A stretch of DNA of 64,000 nt. Source: Luteibacter aegosomatis (GTDB lineage Bacteria; Pseudomonadota; Gammaproteobacteria; Xanthomonadales; Rhodanobacteraceae). This document shows positions 1 through 8,300 of this stretch, in pieces (position 1 is the stretch's first letter; the number at the start of each line of letters is the position of its first letter). The DNA lies in the NCBI RefSeq assembly GCF_023078455.1, contig NZ_CP095740.1:4390001-4454000 (forward strand), given 5' to 3'. The notes below the pieces were generated by a model. The model did not search any database. It saw only the letters and a list, made by a program, of their open reading frames with translations, and had not been told where the DNA came from. Position numbers and translations under genes: made by a program.

Positions 1-862
1 CGCGGTACCGCCGGCTGCACGGCAGCGTGCTGCCGTCGGCCATGTGCAGGCGGGCCTCGCCGGCGTCCAGGGGCTCGATCGAGGCGATCTGGCTCAATCG
101 CACCAGATAACTGCGGTGCGCACGCACGAAGGCCGCCGGATCGAGCCGCGCCTCCAGCGCCGCCAGCGTGCTTCGCAGCGGGTAGTCCCGCCCGCGCACG
201 CGCAGGTTCACGTAGTTGCCCGCCGCCTGCGCCCATTCGATCTCGGCGGTGGCCACCAGAAAGTCGCGGCCGAGCTTGCGCACGAGGAAACGCTCGGGGC
301 GGTCCACCGGCTCGACGGGCGGACCTTCGTCCGGTTCGGCGAGCAGGCTGGCTTCGCCCTGTACCCGGCGACCGAACCACTCCACGAGATGCGCCACGGC
401 AACGATCAGGAAGAACGTGCGTACGTCCTTCAGGTATTCGTAGACGGCGGCCAGGCCGAGGTCGCCCGGATCGTAGTGTGCGCCGTTGAGGCGATAGGCC
501 AGTACGCGCGCGAGATTCATGCCCGTGACGTGGAAGGCGCACCAGGCCACGCTGCCCAGCACGTAGAGTGGCAGGCGGCGGCGCCAGGTATCGGCGTGCA
601 GCGGCCAGCGATCGCAGGCGGCGAGCAGGAACGGCAGGGCGATCAACGAGAACAGCATGCTGCTGAGCTCGTTGGTGGCGATCTGCCAGGTGGGCGCGTC
701 GATCCCGTAGCGGTCGGCGTCGATGCGCAAGGTGAGGATGTTGGTGACGGCCGAGGTGACGAAGACGGCGAGCCAGAAGACTGCCACGGACACACGACGC
801 CGATGATGCGCGCGGGCGAGTTCCTGGCCGGGCGATGCGGGAAGCGATGTCATGGAGGGCAT
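1..862 (-). CDS. LytTR-domain membrane transcriptional regulator (3' end outside window)
   Basis: Reading the minus strand from ATG 862 gives an uninterrupted frame to the window edge, about 287 residues. The first half holds several hydrophobic segments, beginning with SVAVFWLAVFVTSAVTNI near residue 25. The C-terminal part, starting near FLVRKLGRDFLVATAEIEW, is a LytTR DNA-binding domain with the typical blocks AAGNYVNLRVRG and FVRAHRSYLVRLSQI. LytTR proteins bind direct repeats in promoters. Here a membrane sensor is joined directly to the DNA-binding domain, with no response-regulator receiver. The signal sensed and the targets are unknown. ATG 853 is an alternative in-frame start; neither has a strong ribosome binding site. 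Confidence 0.85.
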   Translation of the reverse strand, partial: MPSMTSLPASPGQELARAHHRRRVSVAVFWLAVFVTSAVTNILTLRIDADRYGIDAPTWQIATNELSSMLFSLIALPFLLAACDRWPLHADTWRRRLPLYVLGSVAWCAFHVTGMNLARVLAYRLNGAHYDPGDLGLAAVYEYLKDVRTFFLIVAVAHLVEWFGRRVQGEASLLAEPDEGPPVEPVDRPERFLVRKLGRDFLVATAEIEWAQAAGNYVNLRVRGRDYPLRSTLAALEARLDPAAFVRAHRSYLVRLSQIASIEPLDAGEARLHMADGSTLPCSRRYR

Positions 863-913
863 GCTAACCCGGCATGACGCCGTGTGCGTAGTAACCGCTG
901 GCGCTCTTCCGGA

Positions 914-1024
914 CGCAAGGCGCTGGGCTCCTGCCTGCGCAGGAGCGACGTGAGGTTTTTTCATCATGACGGCGCACCTTGCAGCTCGTCGCTCCTGCGC
1001 AGGCGGGAGCCCAGCGCCTTACGC
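914..1024. repeat. REP-like inverted pair, family B (GGGCTCCTGCCTGCGCAGGAGC)
   Basis: Two copies of a roughly 37-base element lie head to head at 914-950 and 987-1024, separated by 36 bases. Each copy also contains its own small palindrome (CTCCTGC/GCAGGAG). The arms differ at about two positions. A second pair of the same family lies at 22349-22432. The rest of the 863-1215 gap shows no gene. This is a non-coding interspersed repeat of BIME type; any function in mRNA 3' ends is inference. Confidence 0.8.
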
Positions 1025-1215
1025 CCGGGCAAGCGATGGCGCTCCATCGGCGCCTGGCCGGTTCGGACGAGGCAAACCCGTGCGATGCGTTCTTCCGCCA
1101 AATCCGCACATCCGCCGCCTACACCGAACGTCGGATCGAAATCCCCGTCGACTCGTGATTAGCTCGACGTCCCCACCAGGGGGCCATGGAAGCGACACGC
1201 ACAAGGAGAACGCAG

Positions 1216-1761
1216 ATGCGGTGCAAACCGACGGCCGTGCCCCCACGGGCGCACGTGATCCACGACATGTTCGAATGCGCCACGGCGGTGGGCAAACACC
1301 ATGTCGAGAGTGCCCATACGCGCTGGCGCATGGAAGGAAAAGGCACGCTCACCCTGTCCAACCGGTATCCCCGCTGCCTCGTCGCCCGTTTCGACGACTA
1401 CGGCACGCTGACCATGCAGTCGCGACACGACCTGGGCGAATACAGCCAGTTCACCCTCGACCTGGATACGTCCGGCCTCGGCGAAGATGCCCTGCTGAAC
1501 ACGCAATTCGACGGCGAGGACGTTTGCCATTCGATCGTGATCCGGAAGGGGTTCGAAAAGATCGTCGGCACTTGCCCCATGTCCGACGCATGGCCGCGCA
1601 ATCCCATCAACGAATTCGTGATCGAAGTGGAAGACGCGGGCTGCCTCATCGTCAGGGGCGTGACGATCCTCGATGTCGGCCCTTTGCCGCGCCGCCCGGA
1701 AAAAAAGAGGGCGCCTCCCGGCGCCCTCTTCCTCGTCACTTCGTCTTGTACAGCTCGCTGA
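1216..1761 (+). CDS. Hypothetical protein, about 181 aa
   Basis: Not recognised. The start at 1216 is preceded by AAGGAG at 1203-1208 with 7 bases spacing, which is better than the in-frame ATG at 1186. The product has no signal peptide or membrane segment. It contains several short beta-strand-like stretches such as GTLTLSNRYPRCLVARF and GFEKIVGTC, and at least four cysteines. Its last 20 or so residues are encoded across the terminator hairpin of the convergent M61 peptidase gene and overlap that gene's last 26 bases. The C-terminal tail is therefore probably a read-through extension rather than a conserved part. Function unknown. Confidence 0.6.
   Translation: MRCKPTAVPPRAHVIHDMFECATAVGKHHVESAHTRWRMEGKGTLTLSNRYPRCLVARFDDYGTLTMQSRHDLGEYSQFTLDLDTSGLGEDALLNTQFDGEDVCHSIVIRKGFEKIVGTCPMSDAWPRNPINEFVIEVEDAGCLIVRGVTILDVGPLPRRPEKKRAPPGALFLVTSSCTAR
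1700..1728 (-). terminator. Intrinsic terminator of the M61 peptidase gene
   Basis: On the minus strand the stem GAGGGCGCC/GGCGCCCTC (1728-1720 with 1715-1707, loop of 4) is followed by seven U residues (1706-1700). It lies just after the stop codon of the minus-strand gene. On the plus strand the stem is followed only by TTCCTCG, so termination is mainly for the minus strand. Confidence 0.85.
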
Positions 1762-3634
1762 GCCAATCGGGCTTGCTCTTGTCCCGCTCCAGGTGCGGGT
1801 ACTTCAGGCCTTCGTGGTAGTCGATCTTGATCGTCTTGTACTGGTCGAAGTTCTTCACCAGCAGTTCGATCGGCGCGGAGGTGCCCTTGGCGGCGGTGAC
1901 GGCATCCTTCAGGGCGTCGCCGTCGAGCGACTTGCCGTTGACCGCGATCACCGTCATGCCCGGGGCGAGACCGGCATTGAACGCCGCGCTGTCCCAGCGC
2001 ACGTCGGAGATGTCGCCCTTGGCCGACACGCCGAAGCCCACCGAGTAGGTGAGGTCGGTGTAATGGCGGCGCGCTTCGACGGCCTTCACCGCGTCGGACG
2101 GCTTGTCGGTGTAAACCAGCTTCCAGCCGCCGCGCTCGATGCCTTCGAGGTCGCCCTTGTGGCCGTCGACGCGATCGCGCAGGTAGGTGGCCCAGTCGTA
2201 CGGCTGGATGCCGTTGAGGGTGTTGGCCACGTCTTCGAAGGTGTACGGGTTGACCTTCCAGTCGCCGTCCTTCACGCCGAAGAATGCCTTGGCGAAATCG
2301 TCGAGGTTGCGCTTGTTCTTGGAAAGCTCGCGCAGCTTGGTGTCGACGTCGAGCCAGATCATCTGGCCGCCCGAATAGTAGTCTTCGCTCATCTGGTAGT
2401 TGCGGTACGAGAGCGGGCGACGCTGGGCGATGGTGGGATCGTTGGTGGTGTCCTGGATGTTGCGCCAGGAGAGACCCGGGCGACCCTTGTCGTAGGTGGC
2501 GGCGACGAAGGCGAGCAGGTCACGCGCCTGGTCCTGCGAGACGAGACCCGAGCGCGCGGCGACCACGTTGCCCCAGAACTGGGTCTGGCCTTCGTACACC
2601 CACAGCAGGCTGTCGCCCATGGGCACGTTGAAGCTCGGCGTGGCCAGGTCGGCGCCGCGACGGTACTTGCCGTCCCACGAGTGGTTGTATTCATGGGCGA
2701 GCAGGTCGCGACCGAGCCAGTTCTTTTCCCACTCGGTGAAGTAGCCCGGGGAGGCGCTGTTCTCCGACGAACGGTGATGCTCCAGGCCGATGCCGCCGAG
2801 GTTCTCCGAGAGCGCCAGCAGGAAGTCGTAATGGTTGTAGTGGCGCGCGCCGTAGAGCTTGTCCATCTGCTTGACGAGGTTGCGATGGATCTGGAGCGCC
2901 TCGGGCTTGATCTCCAGCGACTTCGCGTCGTCGGCCACGATGTTCAGGTGCACGGGCGAGCGGCCGTTCGGATCGAGGTCCACGCGCTTGAAGTACTTGC
3001 CCGCGAAGATGGGCGAGTCGACGAGGTCGTCGAAGTCGATCGTCTTGAAGGTGACCGTGTCGCCGCTCTTGCTGGCTTCTTCCAGGGCCGAGCCGTACTG
3101 GAAGCCGGCGGGCAGCTTCACCGACGCGTCGACCTTCACCTGGTCGGCGCGGTAGCCGGCCGGGTAGAGGGCCACCTGGTTCCATTGGACGTTGACGATC
3201 TCGGGCGTCATGACCACGCGGCCCTGGCGCGGGCTCTGCGGCGTGAGGGTCTGGAACTCCACCTCGACCGACGACGCGCCGGCGGGCACGTCGATGTGGA
3301 AGGCATAGACGTTGTACTGGTCGCGCTTCCATTCGAGGCGCTGGCCGTTCGCGTGCACGATGAGACCGGCGAACTGGTCGATCGGGCCGGTCGGCGAATG
3401 GTGGCCGGGAATCCACTCGGGGAACAGGAGGGTGAGCTTGCCGGGCTGCGCCGGGATGGTTTCCTTGACGCGGAAGATGCGACGGTCGAGGTCGGTCGCG
3501 TCGACGTCGAGTTTCAGGGTGCCGGCGTAGGGCGTGTCCTGGATGGGCGGCACGTCGTCCGCGGCGAACGCGGCGGAAGCGCCGAAACCGGCCATGGCGG
3601 CCAGCAGCGCGGAAGCGAGAAGGGTGGATTTCAC
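1736..3634 (-). CDS. M61 family metallopeptidase (glycyl aminopeptidase-like) with PDZ domain
   Basis: A 632-residue exported protease. The N-terminus is a signal peptide (ALLAAMAGFGASAAFA) with cleavage near residue 24. The zinc motif HEYNH is at residues 314-318, in the context LLAHEYNHSWDGKYRRG. This is the M61 HExxH signature with the catalytic glutamate present. An N-terminal beta-sandwich precedes it, and a PDZ-like domain lies at roughly residues 500-590 (GFGVSAKGDISDV, GLAPGMTVIAVNGKSL). Family members are periplasmic or secreted aminopeptidases; the natural substrate is unknown. The gene stands alone with its own terminator and is divergent from the outer-membrane protein gene at 3953. 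Confidence 0.92.
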   Translation of the reverse strand: MKSTLLASALLAAMAGFGASAAFAADDVPPIQDTPYAGTLKLDVDATDLDRRIFRVKETIPAQPGKLTLLFPEWIPGHHSPTGPIDQFAGLIVHANGQRLEWKRDQYNVYAFHIDVPAGASSVEVEFQTLTPQSPRQGRVVMTPEIVNVQWNQVALYPAGYRADQVKVDASVKLPAGFQYGSALEEASKSGDTVTFKTIDFDDLVDSPIFAGKYFKRVDLDPNGRSPVHLNIVADDAKSLEIKPEALQIHRNLVKQMDKLYGARHYNHYDFLLALSENLGGIGLEHHRSSENSASPGYFTEWEKNWLGRDLLAHEYNHSWDGKYRRGADLATPSFNVPMGDSLLWVYEGQTQFWGNVVAARSGLVSQDQARDLLAFVAATYDKGRPGLSWRNIQDTTNDPTIAQRRPLSYRNYQMSEDYYSGGQMIWLDVDTKLRELSKNKRNLDDFAKAFFGVKDGDWKVNPYTFEDVANTLNGIQPYDWATYLRDRVDGHKGDLEGIERGGWKLVYTDKPSDAVKAVEARRHYTDLTYSVGFGVSAKGDISDVRWDSAAFNAGLAPGMTVIAVNGKSLDGDALKDAVTAAKGTSAPIELLVKNFDQYKTIKIDYHEGLKYPHLERDKSKPDWLSELYKTK

Positions 3635-3881
3635 TGGGGTCTCCCGTGGAACAAAAGGCGCCCGGCCATTCCCTTCCGAGCGGATCGGCGCGCGTTCCCC
3701 TGTGGTTCGCGCAAGTGACCGATCCTAGCTCCGGGGGGCTGGCAGGCCCTATGCCAGAGGTCACGGTAACCCCGCTTCCGACGCACGCCGGGCCCGGCAA
3801 GATGTCACGAAAACCGGAGCCGCTTCACGAAACACGCGCCTGACGTCCTCCCGCATCCGCCGTCGATGCGACCGACTTTCC

Positions 3882-3887
3882 TATAAT
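3882..3887 (+). promoter_or_regulatory. Candidate -10 element (TATAAT) for the barrel gene at 3953
   Basis: A perfect TATAAT lies 65 bases before the start codon, in the 318-base gap between divergent genes (3635-3952). No convincing -35 hexamer is visible 17 bases upstream, so only the -10 is claimed. I see nothing else in the gap. Confidence 0.5.
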
Positions 3888-3952
3888 GCGGCGCCCGCCG
3901 CGTACCGCCGGGCCATGAATCATCCAGGAAAACAGGGACCCAAGGACTCATC

Positions 3953-4624
3953 ATGCACACATCGGTACTCAAGGCGGCCGTCGCCGTCGCGTTGCTGTCT
4001 TCTTCGTTCGCCGCCTGCGCGGAATCCGCTTCCGTTACGCAGACGGGCGCCTTCCTATCCGTGACCGGCGGCAAATCGCACTTCAACGTGGACCGCGATC
4101 CTTCCGCTCGCTATCCGAACGAAGACAGCGACGGCACGGGTTTCGACGTGCTCGGCGGCTATCGCTGGGTGGTCGCGCGGCCGTTCTCGCTGGGCGTGGA
4201 GGGCGGCTACGTCAATCTCGGCAACACCACCTGGAAAGGGCATTACGGCGGCTTGTCGGTCCAATCCGACGCGCGCGAGAAGACGAAAGTCGATGGCGTG
4301 CTCCTCGGCCTCAACGGCAAATGGGATCTGCCCTACGAGTTCACCGTGACGGCCCGCGTCGGCGTGGCCCACATGCGCGCCAAGAACGACTATACCGATG
4401 TCGGTGGCCTTATCTTCCTGCCGCCCGTCACGACGCGCTCCAGTCGTTCGACCAACAGCAACCGCATCTACGGCGGCGTCGGCTTCGGCTACGACTTCAA
4501 CGAGAACATCGGCCTGACCCTCAGCTACGACCGTTACGGCTTCAAGATCGATAGCCCGACCGAACGTAGCCACGACGCTCATGTCGGCCTGCTTGGACTC
4601 ACATTGGAATATCGCTTCTGGTAA
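3953..4624 (+). CDS. Outer-membrane beta-barrel protein (OmpA-barrel/Ail-like), 223 aa
   Basis: The protein starts with a signal peptide (VAVALLSSSFAACA, cleavage near residue 24). It then has alternating amphipathic strands ending in the aromatic terminal strand VGLLGLTLEYRFW, typical of proteins folded by the Bam complex. Blocks such as GGYRWVVARPFSLGVEGGYVNLG and GGVGFGYDFNENIGLTLSYDRYGF are characteristic of eight-stranded OmpA/Opa-type barrels. There is no C-terminal peptidoglycan-binding domain. AAGGA at 3942-3946 supports the start. Its specific role (porin, adhesin or structural) cannot be told from sequence. Confidence 0.82.
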   Translation: MHTSVLKAAVAVALLSSSFAACAESASVTQTGAFLSVTGGKSHFNVDRDPSARYPNEDSDGTGFDVLGGYRWVVARPFSLGVEGGYVNLGNTTWKGHYGGLSVQSDAREKTKVDGVLLGLNGKWDLPYEFTVTARVGVAHMRAKNDYTDVGGLIFLPPVTTRSSRSTNSNRIYGGVGFGYDFNENIGLTLSYDRYGFKIDSPTERSHDAHVGLLGLTLEYRFW

Positions 4625-4631
4625 GCAAGGC

Positions 4632-4656
4632 GGCCTGCTGGGCAAGCCAGCAGGCC
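4632..4656 (+). terminator. Strong hairpin after the barrel gene
   Basis: A perfect 10-base stem, GGCCTGCTGG/CCAGCAGGCC with a 5-base loop, begins 7 bases after the stop codon. No T-run follows, so it may stabilise the mRNA end or act with Rho rather than as a classical intrinsic terminator. Confidence 0.5.
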
Positions 4657-5387
4657 CAGTGACCGGGATACCAACATCGCGTCGACGGGTTGATGGCCTC
4701 GGGTCGACTCGACCCACTGTTTGCGAAAAGGGTCGAAGCGCAACCGCGGCTCGAATTCCTTCGCCCCCATACATTGGTCCCAAGCGAAATCGGCAGACCG
4801 CAACCATCGGCAGGTTTCCTTGCCGATTTCCTGCCGAAATCCGGCAGTTGATTTACTTGTGCTTGTTAGCGATCGAATTGTAGTTTCGGGTGGTAACAGG
4901 GGTAATCACCAAGCACGGTCGCGAATAACTTTCGGCGTGATAGGCATGCGCCGGGATCTGTCACGGCAACGGATGTTGCTGTCCTCCACCGTACGCTATC
5001 GCAATGTCGGCTTGAGCATCGTTCGCCAACCGTGAGCGCGCCATGGCCTGCGTAACGCGACGGGGAAGCAGTCGTTCCAGACGTTCGCATCCAAAGCACC
5101 CCTGCTGCAGTCCGAGCTTTCGCTGAAAGCTTGACGTCACTGCTCGCAAGAATCGGAATCGCCTCACGCCGGACCTGCACGTGGCCTGCGGAGACGCGCG
5201 ATCTTCCGTTCGTGGGGAAGCACATGATCGAACCTGTGACGCTGCACTGCCTGGGACGAGGACCACCGTGTCCTGACGGCGGCTAGCGCCGTCGATGACT
5301 CCATTTTTTTACCGCACCACTCATTGGTCCTTTGCGTACCGATGGGAACGATCACGTCTGCGCTCAATGCGAGCCACGGAGCAATTC
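4657..5387. other. Long non-coding region upstream of the adhesin
   Basis: About 730 bases with no supportable gene. It is less GC-rich around 4790-4900 than its surroundings. It presumably carries the adhesin promoter and a long 5' leader, but I could not identify a convincing -35/-10 pair. A hairpin (stem GACGGCG/CGCCGTC, 5275-5281 with 5287-5293) is followed ten bases later by seven T residues (5303-5309), some 80 bases before the adhesin start. It could end an upstream transcript or act within the adhesin leader. Confidence 0.5.
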
Positions 5388-8300
5388 ATGAACAAGGTAT
5401 TTAGCAAGGTCTGGAACCGGACACTGGGTCAACTGGTCGTGGCCTCCGAACTCGCAAGACAACCTGCGAGCAGTACGGTGACTTCATGCGTGAGGCCGCT
5501 GAAGTGGCTCGTGCTGTCCTTGGTTTTCGTCGTCCCCCACGCCCTGGCCGGAACAGTCATGCAGTGTGGCGCCGTCGGCAACAACACCGCGACGGGTACA
5601 GGCTGCAACACCCCTGCGACGGCGGACTCCTTCTCCATCGCGATCGGCGGCGGTAGCGGAGCCACTGCGTCGAATATCAGCATCGCCATCGGCGACGCCT
5701 CTTTTGCGAGCGGCAACAGCTCGATCGGCTTCGGTCGTCGCGTCAACGTCACCGGAAACTTCGGTCTTGGCCTGGGATACCAGGCGATCGTTTCCGCCGC
5801 GGGCGGTTCCGCTGTGGGAGCCAACACGAGGGCGTCGGGGCTTGCCGCCGTCGCCCTGGGCGGCAGCGCGGTGGACACGAGCGGGGCGGGTGCCAATGCG
5901 ACAGGCAGCGGTGCGATAGCCATCGGCGGCAGCACGGGTACGGGAGTTGCCGCGGCCATCGCCACGGGCCAGGCGGCCATTGCCATGGGCGTCAGCGCGC
6001 AGTCGCGCGGAGACAGCACGGTGGCGATCGGCCGAAACGCGTCGGCGGGAGCGGGTGACGCTGCCACGGATGAACCGAATTCGATCGCGATCGGCGCCGA
6101 CAGTACGGGTTACGCAAACAGTGTAGCGATCGGCAGCGGCGCCCTCGCTGACCAGGCGGGAACGCTACAGACCGATGGCGGCGTGGCGATCGGATCACTG
6201 GCACGGACTGACAACAGCACGACGCGAGCGGTGGCGATCGGGTCCGGCGCCATCGTCCGAAGCGCGACGACGATCGATGGAGGTACGGCCATAGGCGCCA
6301 GCGCCAACGTTTCCGCCAGTAATGGCCTGGCCCTCGGCACGGCGGCGGCCGCCACGGGAGTGGCCGCCATAGCGCAAGGATTGAATGCGGCCGCCAGCGG
6401 TGCGGGCGCGATGGCGCTGGGGTCGTCGGCCGTCGCTACCGCGGCCAATGCCGCTGCCTTGGGGATCTCGTCCCAGGCCTTGGGAACCTCGGCAGTCGCC
6501 ATCGGCAATACCGCGGTCGCCAACAGTGCGGGCGATATCGCCATTGGCCAGAATGCCGTTGCCACGGGACAGGCCGGTTCGGGCTCGGCGGTCGCCATCG
6601 GTGTCGGCAATCAGGCCCGCGGTGCCGGTGCCGTCGCCATCGGCGATCCGAGCGTCGCCAACGGACAGGGCGCCATCGCCGTCGGCTTCAACTCGATCGC
6701 CACGGCCGACGGCACGACCAGCGGCGGCGCCGCGAACGGCGCGGTGGCCCAGGGCAATACGGCCATCGCCGCCGGCCAGGGTGCGGTCGCCATCGGTAAT
6801 CTCACCCGGTCCAGCGGCCAGGGCTCGGTCGCCTTGGGGAACGCCAGTACCGCGCTCGCCGCCGGTGCCATGGCCTTCGGTGATAGCGCTACGGCCAGCA
6901 ACGCGGGCGATGTCGCACTGGGTTCCGCCACCACGACGGCGGCAGCGGTGGGCACGGCCGGGGCCACGATCAACGGCACCAGCTACACCTTCGCCGGCAC
7001 CGCGCCCGGCAGTACGGTGTCGATCGGCGCGGCCGGCGCCGAACGTACGCTGACCAATCTGGCGGCCGGTCGGATCAGCGGCACCAGCACCGATGCGATC
7101 AATGGCTCCCAGCTGTTCGCCACCAACCAGGCATTGGAGGCGTTGAATACCACGGTGGAAGCCGGTGCGACTCACTATTACAGCGTGAACGACGGGGGCA
7201 CGGCAGGCGGAAACCGCGACAACGACGGAGCCAGCGGGCTGAATGCACTGGCCGCCGGCGTAAATTCGACGGCGACGGCCGACAATGCCACCGCCCTCGG
7301 CCAAGGCACCGGCGTCTCGGTGCTAGGGGGCGTGGCGCTCGGTTCCGGCGCGGTGTCCGATCGGGCGATTGCCCCGGTGTCGGGCACGATCACGGTCGGA
7401 ACGAACACCATTCCATTCAACACGACGGACAAGACCCTGTTGGGCGCCGTCTCGGTCGGCAACGCCACGGGCTATCGCCAGGTCACGAACGTGGCGGACG
7501 GCACCGAAGACCAGGATGCGGTGACCCTGCGTCAGTTGAAGGGCGCAATGGGTTCGTTCTCGGTCACGCCGATCATGTATTTCCACGCCAACTCCACCCT
7601 GTCCGATTCGGCCGCCATCGGTACGGACGCCGTCGCCATCGGTCCCGAGACCACAGTCAACGGCGACAACGGTATCGGCATGGGCAACCATGCGATCGTG
7701 CAGCAGACGGCGCCGGGTGGCATCGCCATCGGCCAGGACACCACGGTGAATCTCGCCGATGGCGTCGCCCTGGGCACCAGCGCGACCTCCAACGCGATCC
7801 AGGCCACGGCGCTGGGAGCCGGTTCGCAGGCGGCCTTCGTGGGAAGCGTGGCCCTGGGCTCAGGCTCGGTGACGGCCGACAGGGTCGCCACCACCGGCAC
7901 GACGATCAACGGGACGACGTACACGTTCGCCGGGGGTGCGCCCGGATCCACGGTCAGCGTCGGCGACGTGGGCGCCGAACGTACCATCACCAACGTAGGC
8001 GCGGGCCGCATCAGCGGCAGCAGCACCGACGCCATCAACGGCTCGCAGTTGTTCGCCACCAACCAGGCCATCGGCACGGTCGGCGCCAGCGTCACCAATC
8101 TCGGCAACACGGTGACGAACCTGGGTGACTCCATCGCCAACAGCATCGGCGGCGGCACCACGTATGATCCGACCACGGGCACGATCAACACCAGCATCAA
8201 TTACGCCGGCAATACGTATAACTCGGTGCAGCAGGTGTTCGACCAGATCGGTACGAACGGCATCAAGTATTTCCATGCCAACTCGAACCTCGCCGACTCC

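Noticed and set aside
1673..3718. Long open frame (681 codons) on the plus strand
   Set aside because: It is antisense to the M61 peptidase, which has a signal peptide, zinc motif and PDZ domain. GC-rich coding DNA often leaves the opposite strand open.
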